From assembly GCF_000004195.4 (NCBI RefSeq), contig NC_030678.2:79644904-79708903 (forward strand): a stretch of DNA of 64,000 bases. Direction: 5' to 3'. Below, one piece after another: positions 23,421 through 34,929 of the stretch. The stretch's first letter is position 1. Each line of letters opens with the position of its first letter. The position numbers and the translations under genes were made by a program. The notes under the pieces are model-generated. The model saw only the letters and a program-made list of their open reading frames with translations, ran no database searches and was not told the DNA's origin. Source of the stretch: Xenopus tropicalis (Eukaryota; Chordata; Amphibia; Anura; Pipidae).

Positions 23421-23899
23421 GGGGCGAAGTTGCATTGAAGCTTTCGTCCATGAGTCTCTGTGGCAGCTATAACCAGGGCATTACTAAACAGATACCAAAG
23501 CAGCAGCCTATTGATCCAGATAAGGTGATCCCCACCTATGTCAATAAATGTTTCTTTTCTATAATTCATTCATTTAAGCTGATCTTATATGGAATTGTAT
23601 TTAATATGTGCTGTTATTTCACTCCAGCATGGGTGGCTTAGTTTGAAAATGGTATTTTCAGCAAAGATATCTTGGGTAAACTTTATATATTTGTAAGCAA
23701 TGCATGCAAAATATAACATTAAAAAAAGGCTGATGATAAAATGTATAGAAAAACTATGTTTATTTTGAGAGCAACACGGCGGTTCATCTTATGATCTGTA
23801 TATCAATCAGTTTATCTTTAAATTCATTTCAATAATTATTTATTTTGGGCAAAGCATTTGGTATTACTTGGTGTCTATTGCAAATGCAGAAGAACTGAC

Positions 23900-24260
23900 T
23901 TTACACCAGGGGAGTTTAACATGAAAATGAGTTGCTCCCAGCTCCTTGCGCTGTGCTGGAAGTTCAGAGGCACCAATATGAAATATTCTGTGTTCTAATG
24001 AGGCTTGCACGGATGATCTAATGAAAGAAGAGGCTGTTACTGACAGTATTTGAAATAGAAGAAGAATAAGCATTATTTCCAAGGCTGGGAGCCTTTTATT
24101 CCCCCTCCTTGCCTGGCATCCCGAAGTTGTTAAATCAAAATAATATAATTACACAGGCATTCCAATAACTGCAACTAATTATTTTGTATTAAATTTTAAT
24201 CCTCTTGCATCTATCAGGGCATGGAAAACAAACTGTTTGCTAGGCTGGGTGTTATTTAAG
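23900..24260. promoter_or_regulatory. Candidate conserved enhancer (CNE 3), promoter-proximal
   Basis: A repeat-free block about 1.3-1.6 kb upstream of the pou3f1 start codon, rich in homeodomain-type cores: CTAATGAGGCTTGC near 23996, GATCTAATGAAAG, AATATAATTACACAGGC near 24141, CAACTAATTATTTTG near 24172 and TTAAATTTTAATCC. The density and variety fit a developmental enhancer. Conservation was not testable here. Confidence 0.4.
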
Positions 24261-24316
24261 AAATAAAACTGCGTTTTGGTGCCTTTCAAAGTCAATTAGG
24301 TACCGATAGCCCATTT

Positions 24317-24358
24317 CTTTCTCTCTCTCTCTCTCTTTCCCTCTCTCCCTCTCCCTCC
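24317..24358. repeat. (CT)n-rich polypyrimidine tract
   Basis: TTTCTCTCTCTCTCTCTC followed by CCTCTCTCCCTCTCCCTCC. Mirror-like pyrimidine tracts of this kind can form triplex DNA. Confidence 0.8.
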
Positions 24359-24873
24359 ACTGATTTCTGATTGTTTTTCTATTCACGTTTTGCCCTAACT
24401 GCAAATTACCAGTTGTATGAATTGCAGAGCAGCTGCCATCCACAGAGCAGAAAGGGAGGCTAGTACATACACACAATCAGATTCCTCATGAACATTCTGA
24501 ACTCATTCACCCACTCATCCTACACCCTGCCACCGTAAACACACACACACTTATATATAATATATATATATACCCACACACATACAGATGTGTACATATA
24601 TAAATATATTTGGATCCTTATTAATTATTTTTATAACAAGACCTCCACTCCTCTGCACCCAACTCAAAAGGACAACCTAATATATAACATTTTTCTTTTT
24701 ATTATTACAGATTCCCTTCATGGAAACCCATTCTTTTGGTAAGTCTTGTTGTGTTTTCATTCTGGATAGCCTCAATTTGTGTTGACGGATTGCAAATGAT
24801 ATTCCTAATGCTGTGTTTCTTTTTTTTTTTTGTTTTTTTTGGTGCCTGATGTGTGACATAGGTTGTTGTGGTT

Positions 24874-24888
24874 GGGGGGGGGGGGGGG
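24874..24888 (+). repeat. G15 homopolymer
   Basis: Fifteen consecutive G after GGTTGTTGTGGTT. Assembly length here is uncertain. It can form a G-quadruplex. Confidence 0.85.
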
Positions 24889-25888
24889 CAGTTTTTGTTT
24901 TATCATAAACTCTGAAAAATAAAGAGGAAGTCAGTGAAGTTTGTCTAAAAGTTCCTTATTTTAAATAATTTAAAACAAATAAAGGACATATTCTAATTAC
25001 TATACTGCATCTCCTTCTGTGTTTAAACTTTTCTTTCACTATTTGTTCCTTGCGATACCATGTATCTGAGTAAATGTAAATAAAGAAACCACCACTGTTA
25101 ATTCTTGATGGTAAGAAGGATAGACAGGTGCATGTTTAGTGATACAGATAGATGGGGGACAGGCAGACACCAATTCTTGTTATATTTAAATTATATTTTG
25201 CTCAGAAATAGATTCTTAGAATAAGGTCAAAAAGATCTATTACACCTCTATTACTATTTTAAATGGTGCTCCTTTCTTTTGAAAGCAAACTAAGTTCAGT
25301 AATTGTAGTTTTATTGCTGAAGTGGCAGACGGGGCATAAACAGCCTGAAATACAAGAACCTGTAACTCCAAATCAAATTTAGTCATCAATTGTATTTATG
25401 TTTTTTTGGAAGATTTAAATTTAATTTAAATTATGTCCAGCGATTTGAACAATTTATTAAAGATGCCACTTTAACCCTTCGGATCCTGGGAGCCACCAGC
25501 ATCATACTCATCCGAAATGAGTAATCATATGAATGCATGTAGTATCTCTATTTGGTAGTGTTCTCTATGAAAAGTGTAAAGATATAAAAAGGGTTGGTCA
25601 AAAGAATCACAATTATTTGGTATAATCTGGTGTACAGTTCTCTGACTTTACTAACGATGAGAAGAAATTATTGAAATAGATTAAAACTGCTGACCTACAT
25701 GTGTGAAGATACGCAAACGAGGTACTTGTCATATAACTACTGCTAGGTGTATAAAATATATACATTTGTTTAACGATAAAACAATATGCGAGTATAAGGA
25801 TTATAGAACCACTATGTAAGAAAAACAACCTGATTGGGTTAATTTTACATGAAGTATGGTGAAAAGGGAACTGTGATAAGCTTAATGC

Positions 25889-25935
<47 letters not shown>

Positions 25936-25964
25936 ACTATCATCTATCTATCTATCTATCTATC
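25889..25964. repeat. (TCTA)n tetranucleotide microsatellite
   Basis: About 18 TCTA/ATCT units with one interruption (CTAACTATCATC) near 25934-25944. Confidence 0.9.
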
Positions 25965-26042
25965 CTAACACATATAACAAATAAATCATTTTATATATAC
26001 GCTTATTCCATTAATGTATATCAATGTATTGCACATACAGGA

Positions 26043-26046
26043 ATAT

Positions 26047-26079
<33 letters not shown>

Positions 26080-26093
26080 CACATATATATATT
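26043..26093. repeat. (AT)n microsatellite
   Basis: An AT dinucleotide tract with short interruptions (TATAAATATA and TACACATA). Confidence 0.85.
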
Positions 26094-27227
26094 GCATTGG
26101 GCCCATGGGTTTATAATACCTAATATGAAGCCATTCTGTTTTGTTTTCTTAATTGCAGGTTCAATTATTTTAGGCTGTAAAAGCTTCCCACAAAGCTGTC
26201 ATGCTAATAAGTCCGTATCCTGTGACCTGCATGTTGGCTTATTTTAAATAAATGCAATTTCTGCAGTTTTTTTTTCTTTTTTAAAACTATACCCTGCGTG
26301 ACCCTTGTTGGACAAATACAAGAACGTTGCTTCCCATCTGATGTCATTATGACCGACTCAAAAAAATCCCTTGGTTTCTATTTTACAGTTACTCTAATTT
26401 GTAGACATCAAAAGCTGGGGAGAAGCTTGGGAGCTGGTGAAAAGAAAGACTAGCTGTTATGGTGTTACAGGGACAGGCAGTAAAAGTTGGTTAAAAGTGT
26501 CCAGATTGGCCATTGTGAAGAATATGGCCTTGTCTTTGTGAAGGAACATATTTGTCAGGATCCCAATGGTAACTATGGAGAGGGAATTAAAGGGCTTACA
26601 GAATGCTCACTGAATAGGGTTCACCCAGAGAGAGAAAGGCTTCTGTTTAACCTAAAAAAAAATCCACAACTCTTACAAAGATACAGGGAAAGGCATCACG
26701 CTTTTTCCATATGTGATTTCAAATGTTATTTCCTTTTTTTTTTAATTCGTTTTTAAGCTACAATGTATATCTAACATTTTAAGTTAAGGACTTTTTTTAA
26801 TGAATAAAATTTCCCATTCCTCTTTTTTCCCTTTACATATATTTAAAGCATACTATATCTGCAGGTCAAATGTTTCCTATAAGGTTTGATATTAATGCTT
26901 TGCCTGCTACAGTCAATTTTAAAAGAGGTTCATGGTTATGAAAATTACAAATGCCATAAAATATTTGATGTATTTGGCATGCATGAGAAACTATAACCAA
27001 GCATCTGAAACGGTTTTACTACTGTTCTATATTTAGTACTGAAACAAAAGCATGAAGTTTTGTGACTTTAATGTTTAAAGGTAAAAGTGTATGCATTATC
27101 TTGTCTAAAACTGGTGTCAGACTTCCTACGGTCTATAGAAGATGCCTCATGGGCCATATACATTGGCTTGCAGTCTGGCAAGCAGGGGACAAGCAGACAA
27201 CTTGTCAGGTGGGAGTGAGAGATCTTG

Positions 27228-27260
<33 letters not shown>
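27228..27260. repeat. (TA)n microsatellite
   Basis: A near-perfect TA tract of about 28 bp that runs into ACACATACAGGGTACG. Confidence 0.85.
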
Positions 27261-27261
<1 letters not shown>

Positions 27262-29280
27262 CAGGGTACGCATTTACAGCAGGGCAGAGCCTTAGAGAGT
27301 GCCCCTTGGCTTAAAACTGTCTTAAGGCAAAACTGAACATTATATGTTTTCCATTTTTTACAGTTTTTGTCAGTTTTTTTGTTAGCTGTTTATTGTTAAA
27401 CTACAAATTTCAGACTCAAACAGACAAAGGCTGTTTTGGGTTGGTGGGAGTTGTAGTCAAACAGCAGCCGGAGAGCTAACTCAATAACTCCGATTTTCAG
27501 ATTATTTTGCCGCACATGCATGCTAAAGTCATTTTTAATGTTTAATATGTTCTTGTGTACTTTATTTTAGTTCATTCACTTTAACTTTTGTATAAATAGG
27601 TGCTTGTGTATGAAAAAAAAATATATAAAGAGAGAGATGGAGAAAGAGGGTAGGAAGTCTGTCTATATATTTTATGTATTTATGATGTTTCTTACATATT
27701 CATGTAACTGCATGCCATGATCTGGATTGGAAGGTAGGACTTTTAGTGGCATATTTTTAATTATACTAATATCTTGATCACGTCTGTTTTTAAGTTCAAG
27801 GTATACAAGCACTGCTTTATGTATAATATGTATTATTACACACACACACACATATTAATTAGCATGCTAGAGCTCCTGCATATACATATATTATACCACA
27901 AACATGTAAGTCTACCGTGATGGCTTATTATTTAGTAAATATTGCCATTTATACAGTATTGTGACACAGTTAATTTTGCTCATCCTAGAAGTAGAACCTG
28001 CACCTATTGTGTGGTAGCGTTTTGCAGTAACATTTATTTCCACAGGCAGCAAAACAAATCCTAGATCTGTTGCTGGTAAGTCTGTTGCTCTCAGCTTATT
28101 TGCTGTGTCCCATCACATAATACGGATGTAGATCTGCCTTTTCTCAGTGCAGTTCCAAATGTCAGCCAATAGGAAACAGCTGTCAGAGAGGTCACAAATA
28201 CTGTTTAATCTATGTAGTGCCCAAAGTACCAAGTGCTGTTTTCAATAATCCAGTGAAGTAAATGTAAGGTTCCGAACAGTTAACATCATACACCTACTTG
28301 TTTCAGAGGGCCTATGCATAAGAGACATAAATATGCCAATACGTTAATAATAATAACAACAGTTTCCATAGTCATGTACAAGCCTTTCCCAAGAATATTC
28401 ACTGTGGTTTGAAGTGCTGCTGGCACAGGCTAGTCCATGGATCCAGTGAATGTCTTTAATCTGAAATATATATTTCCGATCAGAAAACATACTCAAACAA
28501 GTTACTGTAACAGGAGATGTTTGTGTTTTTGTCATCATTTATTGCACAATAAAGATAAAATGCCAACACAAATATGACACTCCTAAAGAAAGGAGAGCAA
28601 GTTTAAAATAAAAACATTTACTGACAATGCAAGAGTGCAAGGAAGGCTTGGTGAAAACGAACAGTGTGAGGGGCACATATATCAAGCGAAGAGTAAAGCA
28701 GTTCTGTTTACCTTTTACATTTTATTTTAGATAACAATACTCCTAATCTTTCCATATACTGCTGCATACAAAAAACTCCCAGGGACCCCAACAGAAGTCC
28801 TCTATGCAGCAAACCAGGAATCTGAGGAAAGTGGGTTTAAAAGTATACCTTGCAATATCTTTTTCTGTAACAAGAGTAGTGTAGTAATGAAGATGACTTT
28901 GGGGTATTACTATACTGCATGATATCCATGTTACAAGATGTTTCAGGGATAGGTGGAAAAATGTAGCTGCAAGAAGCACTTTCACAGAAAATCCACCTTT
29001 CAGCATTGCTGCTTGGAAATAAAACAGTTTTATGGCACACAGATGTACTCCATCCATTTGCAACTTTACCTACCGAGAAGTAGGAGCAGAGGATTCTGTG
29101 TTGAATTTCAAACTGGTACAGCACCACTGTATAGCAAAACAATCCTTACTGAAGTGCCTGTGGTATGAGGGAATCCACACCCCCACAACAACATAAAAAC
29201 TCATCTAGAAGCACAGCACTCTCTTTTTAATATGGCATTTATTGAAAAATCACATTCCTGATGGCTGTATATGAAGACAA

Positions 29281-29613
29281 TACAGGTATGGGATCCCTTA
29301 TCCGGAAACCCATTATCCAGAAAGCTCCGAATTACGGAAAGCCTGTCTCCCATAGACTCCATTTTAATCAAATAATTCAGAATTTTAAAACTGATTTCAT
29401 TTTTCTCTGTAATACTACAACAGTACCTTGTAATTGATCCCAACTAAGATATAAATAATCCTTATTGGATGCAAAACAATCCTATTGGGTTTAATTCATG
29501 TTTTATTGATTTTTTAGTAGACTTAAGGGATGGAGATCTAAATTACGGAAAGAATCCTTTACCTGGAATACCCTTGGTCCCGAGCATTCTGGATAATGGG
29601 TCCTATACCTGTA
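29281..29613 (-). mobile_element. TACAGGTATGGGA-end MITE, full length, inverted
   Basis: 333 bp in the opposite orientation to most copies. The ends are TACAGGTATGGGATCC and GGGTCCTATACCTGTA. The matching sub-terminal inverted repeats (ACCCATTATCCAGAAAGC and GCATTCTGGATAATGGG) show the foldback design clearly. This is the best copy for deriving the family consensus. Confidence 0.85.
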
Positions 29614-30319
29614 TTAATATAATAATAAAAAATTCACTAAGCACTTAAACGTGATTCAGTCACACAGCAGTACAGGCCTGTTACAAGGAACAATCATAAC
29701 TTAATTAAATGACATTGTACCATATGAGCCGGTACACAAGATTATCAATATCATTGTATCCTATGGGCTAATACACATGGTAGAATATCAGCCTAAGTGT
29801 CAGATGTTTAAATCCTTGGCAAGTATTGACTTGATGAAGGTGGTAGATGCCTCAAAAAAATTAATTGTCTGTTTGTCTGTCTAATCTATCATCCATCTGT
29901 CTGTCATCCCTATCCGTCTGTCTGTGTATGTGTCCTTCAGTTCCACTACAGTTTTCCACAGATCAGATTCTTTGTGGCCTCTGTGGATTATGTTCTGAAG
30001 GCTATCAACATTAACTTTCCCCAATAGTAAACAAACTGATGGAACCTACATAAATTTTCTATCTGCTATATCAGTCACATCGATCACATACCTTCTATAG
30101 TTCAGTATGTGATTCTGAATTTTTTTCTTTATTGTGAAAATTTCAAGCAGTCTAATAGACTGCAAGCTGCTTGGGCCCAAATATGAAAGGTGAAAATCTG
30201 ATAAATTATATTAACACCAAAACATATATATTCATATGTATATATTATTTCACCCATAATGGCAGGTATATTTTAATTTTCCCATTTAATACAGCATAAT
30301 ATGATAAGTGTAACACTAT
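29614..30319. other. Intergenic, nothing recognised
   Basis: A TCTG-rich patch at about 29866-29935 and otherwise plain AT-rich sequence. Confidence 0.45.
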
Positions 30320-30665
30320 GGGGCAAATTTACTTATCCACAAACGCTCTGACCGTTCGCTCGATCGGTCCAATCGTATTTTCCGCGACCTTTCCGTACCT
30401 TCCGCGACTTTTTCAACGCGACTTTCCGTACCTTCCGTGACTTTTTCGTATTTTTATCGGGAAAAAATCGGATCGGTTTTGCCGCTGTTTACAATCGCTC
30501 GGTACAAAAATTTTGTGACTTTCGAATCGCCAATACGATATTATCATGACTAATACGATTTTTTTGGAAGCATTTTCGTGATATTTGCGATCTTCAGAAA
30601 TTTTCGTTTCCAATCCAAATTTTTCCCATTCGGGATTTGAACTTGTGTTTTGATAAATCTGCCCC
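30320..30665. mobile_element. CpG-rich Harbinger-like MITE, copy A
   Basis: The ends GGGGCAAATTTA and GATAAATCTGCCCC are flanked by TAT on both sides (30317-30319 and 30666-30668). The interior is full of TCG and CGA words: TTCGCTCGATCGGTCC, CGTACCTTCCGCGAC occurring repeatedly, and CGCCAATACGATATTATC. It shares long stretches, in inverted orientation, with 54576-55067. CpG frequency is far above the surroundings. It is non-coding. Confidence 0.7.
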
Positions 30666-30668
30666 TAT

Positions 30669-31630
30669 GTGTAAATATTTTTTTGTAGCCTGTGAGAACT
30701 AAGGGATCACAAAAGGGTGCCCTTTAGTGCTCATTTAACAGCACTTGTGCTTCTGAGGTTTTGCTGTCTGCACAGAGCACCAGATTAAAAAACCAGTGCT
30801 CCCTGCAGAGAAAGCAGTGTCTGGAGATACAGCCCAACCCTTACCCTGCAGGGCCTGATACAGGTGGTGCCCCCTTTCACTCCCTTACTTGTGTGTCTAT
30901 ATGAGAAACCTTCTGCTCCCTTGCATGTCAAAATAGAATTTAGCATGACCACACTCAATTCTAGGTGCAGACTGCAGGTCTACGAGCTCTCAAATAAAGC
31001 GCAGAGGCCTGTGGCTATTTGCACAATGCCCCACACAGTGGGCTACATGCAAAAAATGGCCAAATGCGAATTGTGAACCCTCTGGTAAGTCTGCTAAAAT
31101 CATTTAAACATTAAATAAACCCAATAGGATTGTTTTGCCATCAATATGGATTCATGCAGCTTAGTTGCCATCAAGTACAAGGTATTGTTTATTATTACAG
31201 AGAAAAAATAGTCTATGGGTGATGGTCTTCCTGTAATTTAGAGCTTCCTGGATAACGGTTTCCATATTGGGATGCTATAACTCTACCTAACTTCAGTGGC
31301 ATGGCTTAAAATAGTTTTTAAATGGCATTTGATCTATCCAACTTCAAAAACAAGCATTTTCTATGCTTCTCTGTCAACTGTCATTAAGATGTAAAATGCA
31401 TGTTTTTATTCATGTTTATCAATGTAAGGACATAGGTGTAACTTTTTTGCCTTTTCAGAAACCTATAGCAACCAATCAGTTATTACCTTATTATCCCAGC
31501 TGACTAAGCCAATCATATGTAATGGCTGATTAGTTGCTACGGGTTACTTGCTACCTTGTGTATTTAAACTGCACTAAAAATTAATGTCTTTTAATTTTTC
31601 AGGCCAATCTCTGCTTTTTGTAGCTGCACT
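30669..31630. other. Intergenic with a MITE fragment
   Basis: Apart from 31086-31288, there is no gene. CAACCAATCAG near 31472 and GGCTGATTAGTTGCTA near 31524 form part of a loose inverted repeat of frog-repeat type. Confidence 0.45.
31086..31288 (+). mobile_element. TACAGGTATGGGA-end MITE, fragment
   Basis: Right two-thirds only: TAAGTCTGCTAAAATCATTT, ATAGGATTGTTTTGCC, TTATTATTACAGAG, GTCTATGGGTGATGG and CTGGATAACGG. The right terminus is degraded and the left terminus is absent. Confidence 0.65.
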
Positions 31631-31813
31631 GAAGGACGGACTGGGGGTCCCTGCAGCCCCCCCCAACTCCCCACAGGGGCTCCTGCCACCTGCCCGTTGT
31701 CCCCCCCTGAGCACGAAAACTTACTTTCAGCGAGTCAGGGGAGGGACAACGGCGGCTGGGGGAGCGGTGAAAGGATTGGGTCTGGGCCAACGTGGCGGCC
31801 CAGTCCGACCCTG
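31631..31813. mobile_element. GC-rich hAT MITE with perfect 8-bp duplication
   Basis: The ends GAAGGACGGACTGGG and CCCAGTCCGACCCTG are inverted repeats. GCTGCACT is duplicated exactly at 31623-31630 and 31814-31821. The 183-bp element is GC-rich against an AT-rich background. The open frames across it on both strands are chance products of that composition. It sits inside an older palindrome (CTCTGCTTTTTGTAGCTG near 31610 against CAGCTACAAAAGGCAGGC near 31848). Confidence 0.75.
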
Positions 31814-31821
31814 GCTGCACT

Positions 31822-32594
31822 TTGGCTGATGCTCTGCCTGTCAGTTCAGCTACAAAAGGCAGGCAGAGAAAAGTAGATCCTAAGCTTATTATGCTATGTA
31901 ATAATGGTGACTAAATTTGCCATACATTGCCAGGGTTCGCCATGTAAAAAATGGCGTACTGGAGAATAACTGCATAAAATCTGGCATTTGCAAGGCAAAA
32001 TTCACCATTTATTTTACATGTCTTTTTACACCATGTTTTCGGCAAATTTCTTTTTACACACAATAATAAATAGACCACTAAGTGTATCCTTGCCCTTACA
32101 AAATCAGAAACCGGGGGCTCATTTACAATTGTGTAGGAACAAGGCAGTGCTCAGTTCTAAACATCACAAGGAACCCAAACATTCTTTCTTTGCTTATGTA
32201 ACAAACCCCTTGTATTCTAAAAAAGCTTACCTTATATTCAAAAGTGGGCCCTACTACAGTTTTACTAAAATGGCTAACCCTCATTAGGCAGACCTCAGTA
32301 CTAAAATACATGCATTAGGTAACAAGTACTTTTTACAGGCAGACAGGCGTGTTTTCATCACTGAGTTTTTTTTCCCTAGATGGCAGATACCACTGTACCA
32401 CTGGCCTTGTACAGTGTTTTTTTAGTACAGTGTCTGGTATAAAATCGGAGGTTAATTCCAAAGTGAGATAAAGGAGAGTTTAATTACATTGACACCTTGT
32501 TGGCAGAAACCTGTTTCTTTAACTAATTAAGCAGCTTTTCTTAGTTTAATGAAGTGGAGGTATAGCTTCTTGCAATACATCAATCAGACACCTA
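31822..32594. other. Intergenic, nothing recognised
   Basis: Plain AT-rich sequence with a small foldback near 32385-32435 (ACTGTACCACTGG and TAGTACAGTGTCTGG). No gene is supported. Confidence 0.4.
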
Positions 32595-32795
32595 GGGGCA
32601 GATTTATCAAAATGTGAGATTTGAGCTCACCACAAAAAAATTCACCTGCTTTCTGTGCATTCCTATGGGATTTTTACTATTGTATTTATAAAATGGTGAG
32701 TTTTAAATTTCAGCCATTGATAAATATGCTTCTAAAATTCCCATTGGTATAAATATATAGTTAGTGCTTAACTCAAATTTTGATAAATCTGCCCC
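32595..32795. mobile_element. Harbinger-like MITE (GGGGCAGATTTATC ends)
   Basis: The ends GGGGCAGATTTATCAAAA and TTTTGATAAATCTGCCCC are near-perfect inverted repeats. CTA flanks both sides (32592-32594 and 32796-32798). Its interior TTCCTATGGGATTTTTA and GCCATTGATAAATATG match the copy at 165-381. Confidence 0.7.
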
Positions 32796-32832
32796 CTAGT
32801 GTGTACCTTGTTAAGTGTTGTGTTTGGAAACA

Positions 32833-33325
32833 CTTATGGGTTTATTTATCAATTTTTGAGTTTGTGAAGTCGAGTTTGTCCTTAAATAATCAAGTAAACA
32901 CGCATATCAAATGGTCACTTATTTATTAATAAGGAAAATTTGTTTGTATAAAAAACTCAAATATCTCAAATTCATTGAATTTACGAGCTCGAAAAATTTG
33001 AGTTTGAGAATATGGCTTGACTTTGCCTATGACTATCCCCCCATTGACTTCTATAGAACTCGCAAGGTTTTAGATTTTTACATTCTCGACCCACACCGGC
33101 ACCTAACCCGACATGGCTTCTCCCCTATATTTATTGACCTTATGTCACAAAAAGGGCAGGGCGTGTTGGACGCGCGCCTATAACTTCACAAGCTGGAAGA
33201 GTTAGCCAGCAGTGCTAGGGAAAGAACTCAACCAGAACCTTCCCGTGACCCACAAGTGATGTGCCAAGATCGTCCCGATCCCGCCTAACCTGCGGTCCCG
33301 TGGGTATCGGGCTGGCCTGCACATC
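32833..33325. repeat. Composite frog repeat, moderately CpG-rich
   Basis: TATGGGTTTATTTATCAA at the left, then AAATTTGAGTTTGAG-type motifs, then a GC-richer half with CCCGATCCCGCC, GTGGGTATCGGGCTGG and GCACATCACTATT. At least two repeat fragments are joined here. No reliable ends or target duplication were found. Confidence 0.35.
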
Positions 33326-33832
33326 ACTATTATCCAGCTCCCAATCACGACCTCTATGGGCCACCAGTGGTCAGTATGATCCTCATAGTTAGCCTTATAG
33401 TTCCTGTTACCTCACTATTCCCAAGTATGCCAAAAGTAAAGCTTTATTTACTGTAAATGTGCCCTTATACAAAATTGTTTATACGTGTATTCATATGTGA
33501 TATTATCAATGCATTTACAATTGCAAGTGACCATTTTAACAATTTTTTTTCTGTTTAAAAAAGCATATTATGAAATGCCTTACTATCCCTGCATCTTCTG
33601 GGCTAAGACTTATCTTTAAAGGAGCTACTACACTATCTTGATAGAGAAGTTTATTTTTTGGAAATGACTGAAAACTTATGAAGTTTGAAACAGTAGTGCT
33701 GGTGTCCACCCAGGGAGTCTCACACCCAGTTACCAAAATATTTTTTGCTCCTCTCTTCACCCAACTTGTATTTGCAACTCTATTTCTGTTGATTACCTAC
33801 TGCCTTGATAATTGTTGTTCCCTTATTTTCCA

Positions 33833-34020
33833 TTTTCTCTCTCTCTCTTTTTTTTTTGTTTATCAGTCTTTGTACTTTTATTTGCTCCTTGTCCTCTCCC
33901 TTGTTCTCCCCTTCCCCTACATTACCACTCCTGCTTTTTTGTTCATCATTATACCGTTTTCTACTTTTTTCTCTCCCCCTTATCTTCATTCTCAGCATTT
34001 TTTCCACTTTTCCCTATTAT
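33833..34020 (+). repeat. Long polypyrimidine-biased stretch
   Basis: Nearly 190 bp of strongly C/T-biased sequence (CTCTCTCTCTCTTTTTTTTT at the start, later CCCCTTCCCCTACATTACC). This composition produces long hydrophobic-looking frames that are not genes. Confidence 0.6.
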
Positions 34021-34851
34021 TTTGAACTCCTAATTCCATTTTTATATCATACTTTCTGCCTCCGCTGCTTATACACACAGCAGGCCATCTTGAGAATGGG
34101 CAGAGGGTCTAGGAGTTCTATCCATTAAAAATTCTAGTATGTGGTGCTGCACACCTCCAAAAAATTGTACCATATGGTAGGTTCTCACTGCAGGGGTCCC
34201 CTGTGAGATCCCCCAAAAAACAACAATATAAAGGAGAGACAGGGCAGGATGTTCCCTGCTTCTCCTTTATATAGGAGTTCCAACCAGGCCTTGATTTTAT
34301 TTAGTGGCAAAGGTCCAAACCTTGTGGGCAGATCTTTGGAAGGGAGGGTTAAAATGTAATTTCCAATCATTAAATCATTAATCAGTGATAATGAGAAGCA
34401 GGAGTAACCTAATAGCTTGCAAACAGGGCAACCACTTATATAGCAGCCATATACTTGGTACTGTATTGAGGTTTCAGTGTGTACCTTATCTGTGTCATGT
34501 ACTGGAATTGTCTCTTTCCTGTTTCTTAAGGAGGACATCATAACTAAATTTAATACTGGGGTAAATCTCTCTATTGCTCTTGTATTAGTAAAGTGAGATA
34601 AACATGACTACATTATTAAAGTGAGATATCAATTGCTTTTATTTTTTTTAAACAGAAATAGACAATAATTGACAGACCAGTAGGTCAAGATTAAATCTTA
34701 AGGTGAATGGATGAAATTCCATTTTTAAAGCACATTTGCATAAGGGGCTCTGTGCACATAATTAGGTACATAGTTATTTACTATGCAAGTATACTGTACA
34801 AGGTGCAAAATTTGCATTGAATTTGCCATGTTTGCCAACAATGGAGCCTTC

Positions 34852-34929
34852 AGGCTGATGCCACGTGGGGTGGATTCTCAGCCTGCTGTTAAATGCAGGC
34901 TAAGAGTCTGCCCTGTGAGGCATCAGCCT
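34852..34929. mobile_element. Minimal palindromic MITE-like element
   Basis: A 78-bp foldback running from AGGCTGATGCCACGTGGGG to TGCCCTGTGAGGCATCAGCCT, with AGCCTGC/GCAGGCT near the centre. There is no clear duplication, so it may be a deletion derivative. Confidence 0.45.

Larger units (their letters stand above)
24261..29280. other. Upstream intergenic region with simple repeats
   Basis: No gene is supported. It holds a CT tract, a G15 run, a (TCTA)n array, two TA tracts, a dispersed GGGAGTTGTAGT-type fragment (27441-27475) and CA-rich patches at about 24540-24590 and 27840-27853. No other transposon ends were recognised. Confidence 0.45.

Noticed and set aside
31584..31829. Frames across the GC-rich block
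   Set aside because: The block is a 183-bp hAT MITE with an 8-bp duplication. Open frames on both strands reflect composition.
33678..34128. Hydrophobic 70-115 codon frames resembling membrane proteins
   Set aside because: They are produced by a long polypyrimidine tract. Three frames are open at once, and Phe/Leu/Ser/Pro dominate.
34185..34541. 118-codon minus frame
   Set aside because: No recognisable family or splice context. Length is within chance for 64 kb in six frames.
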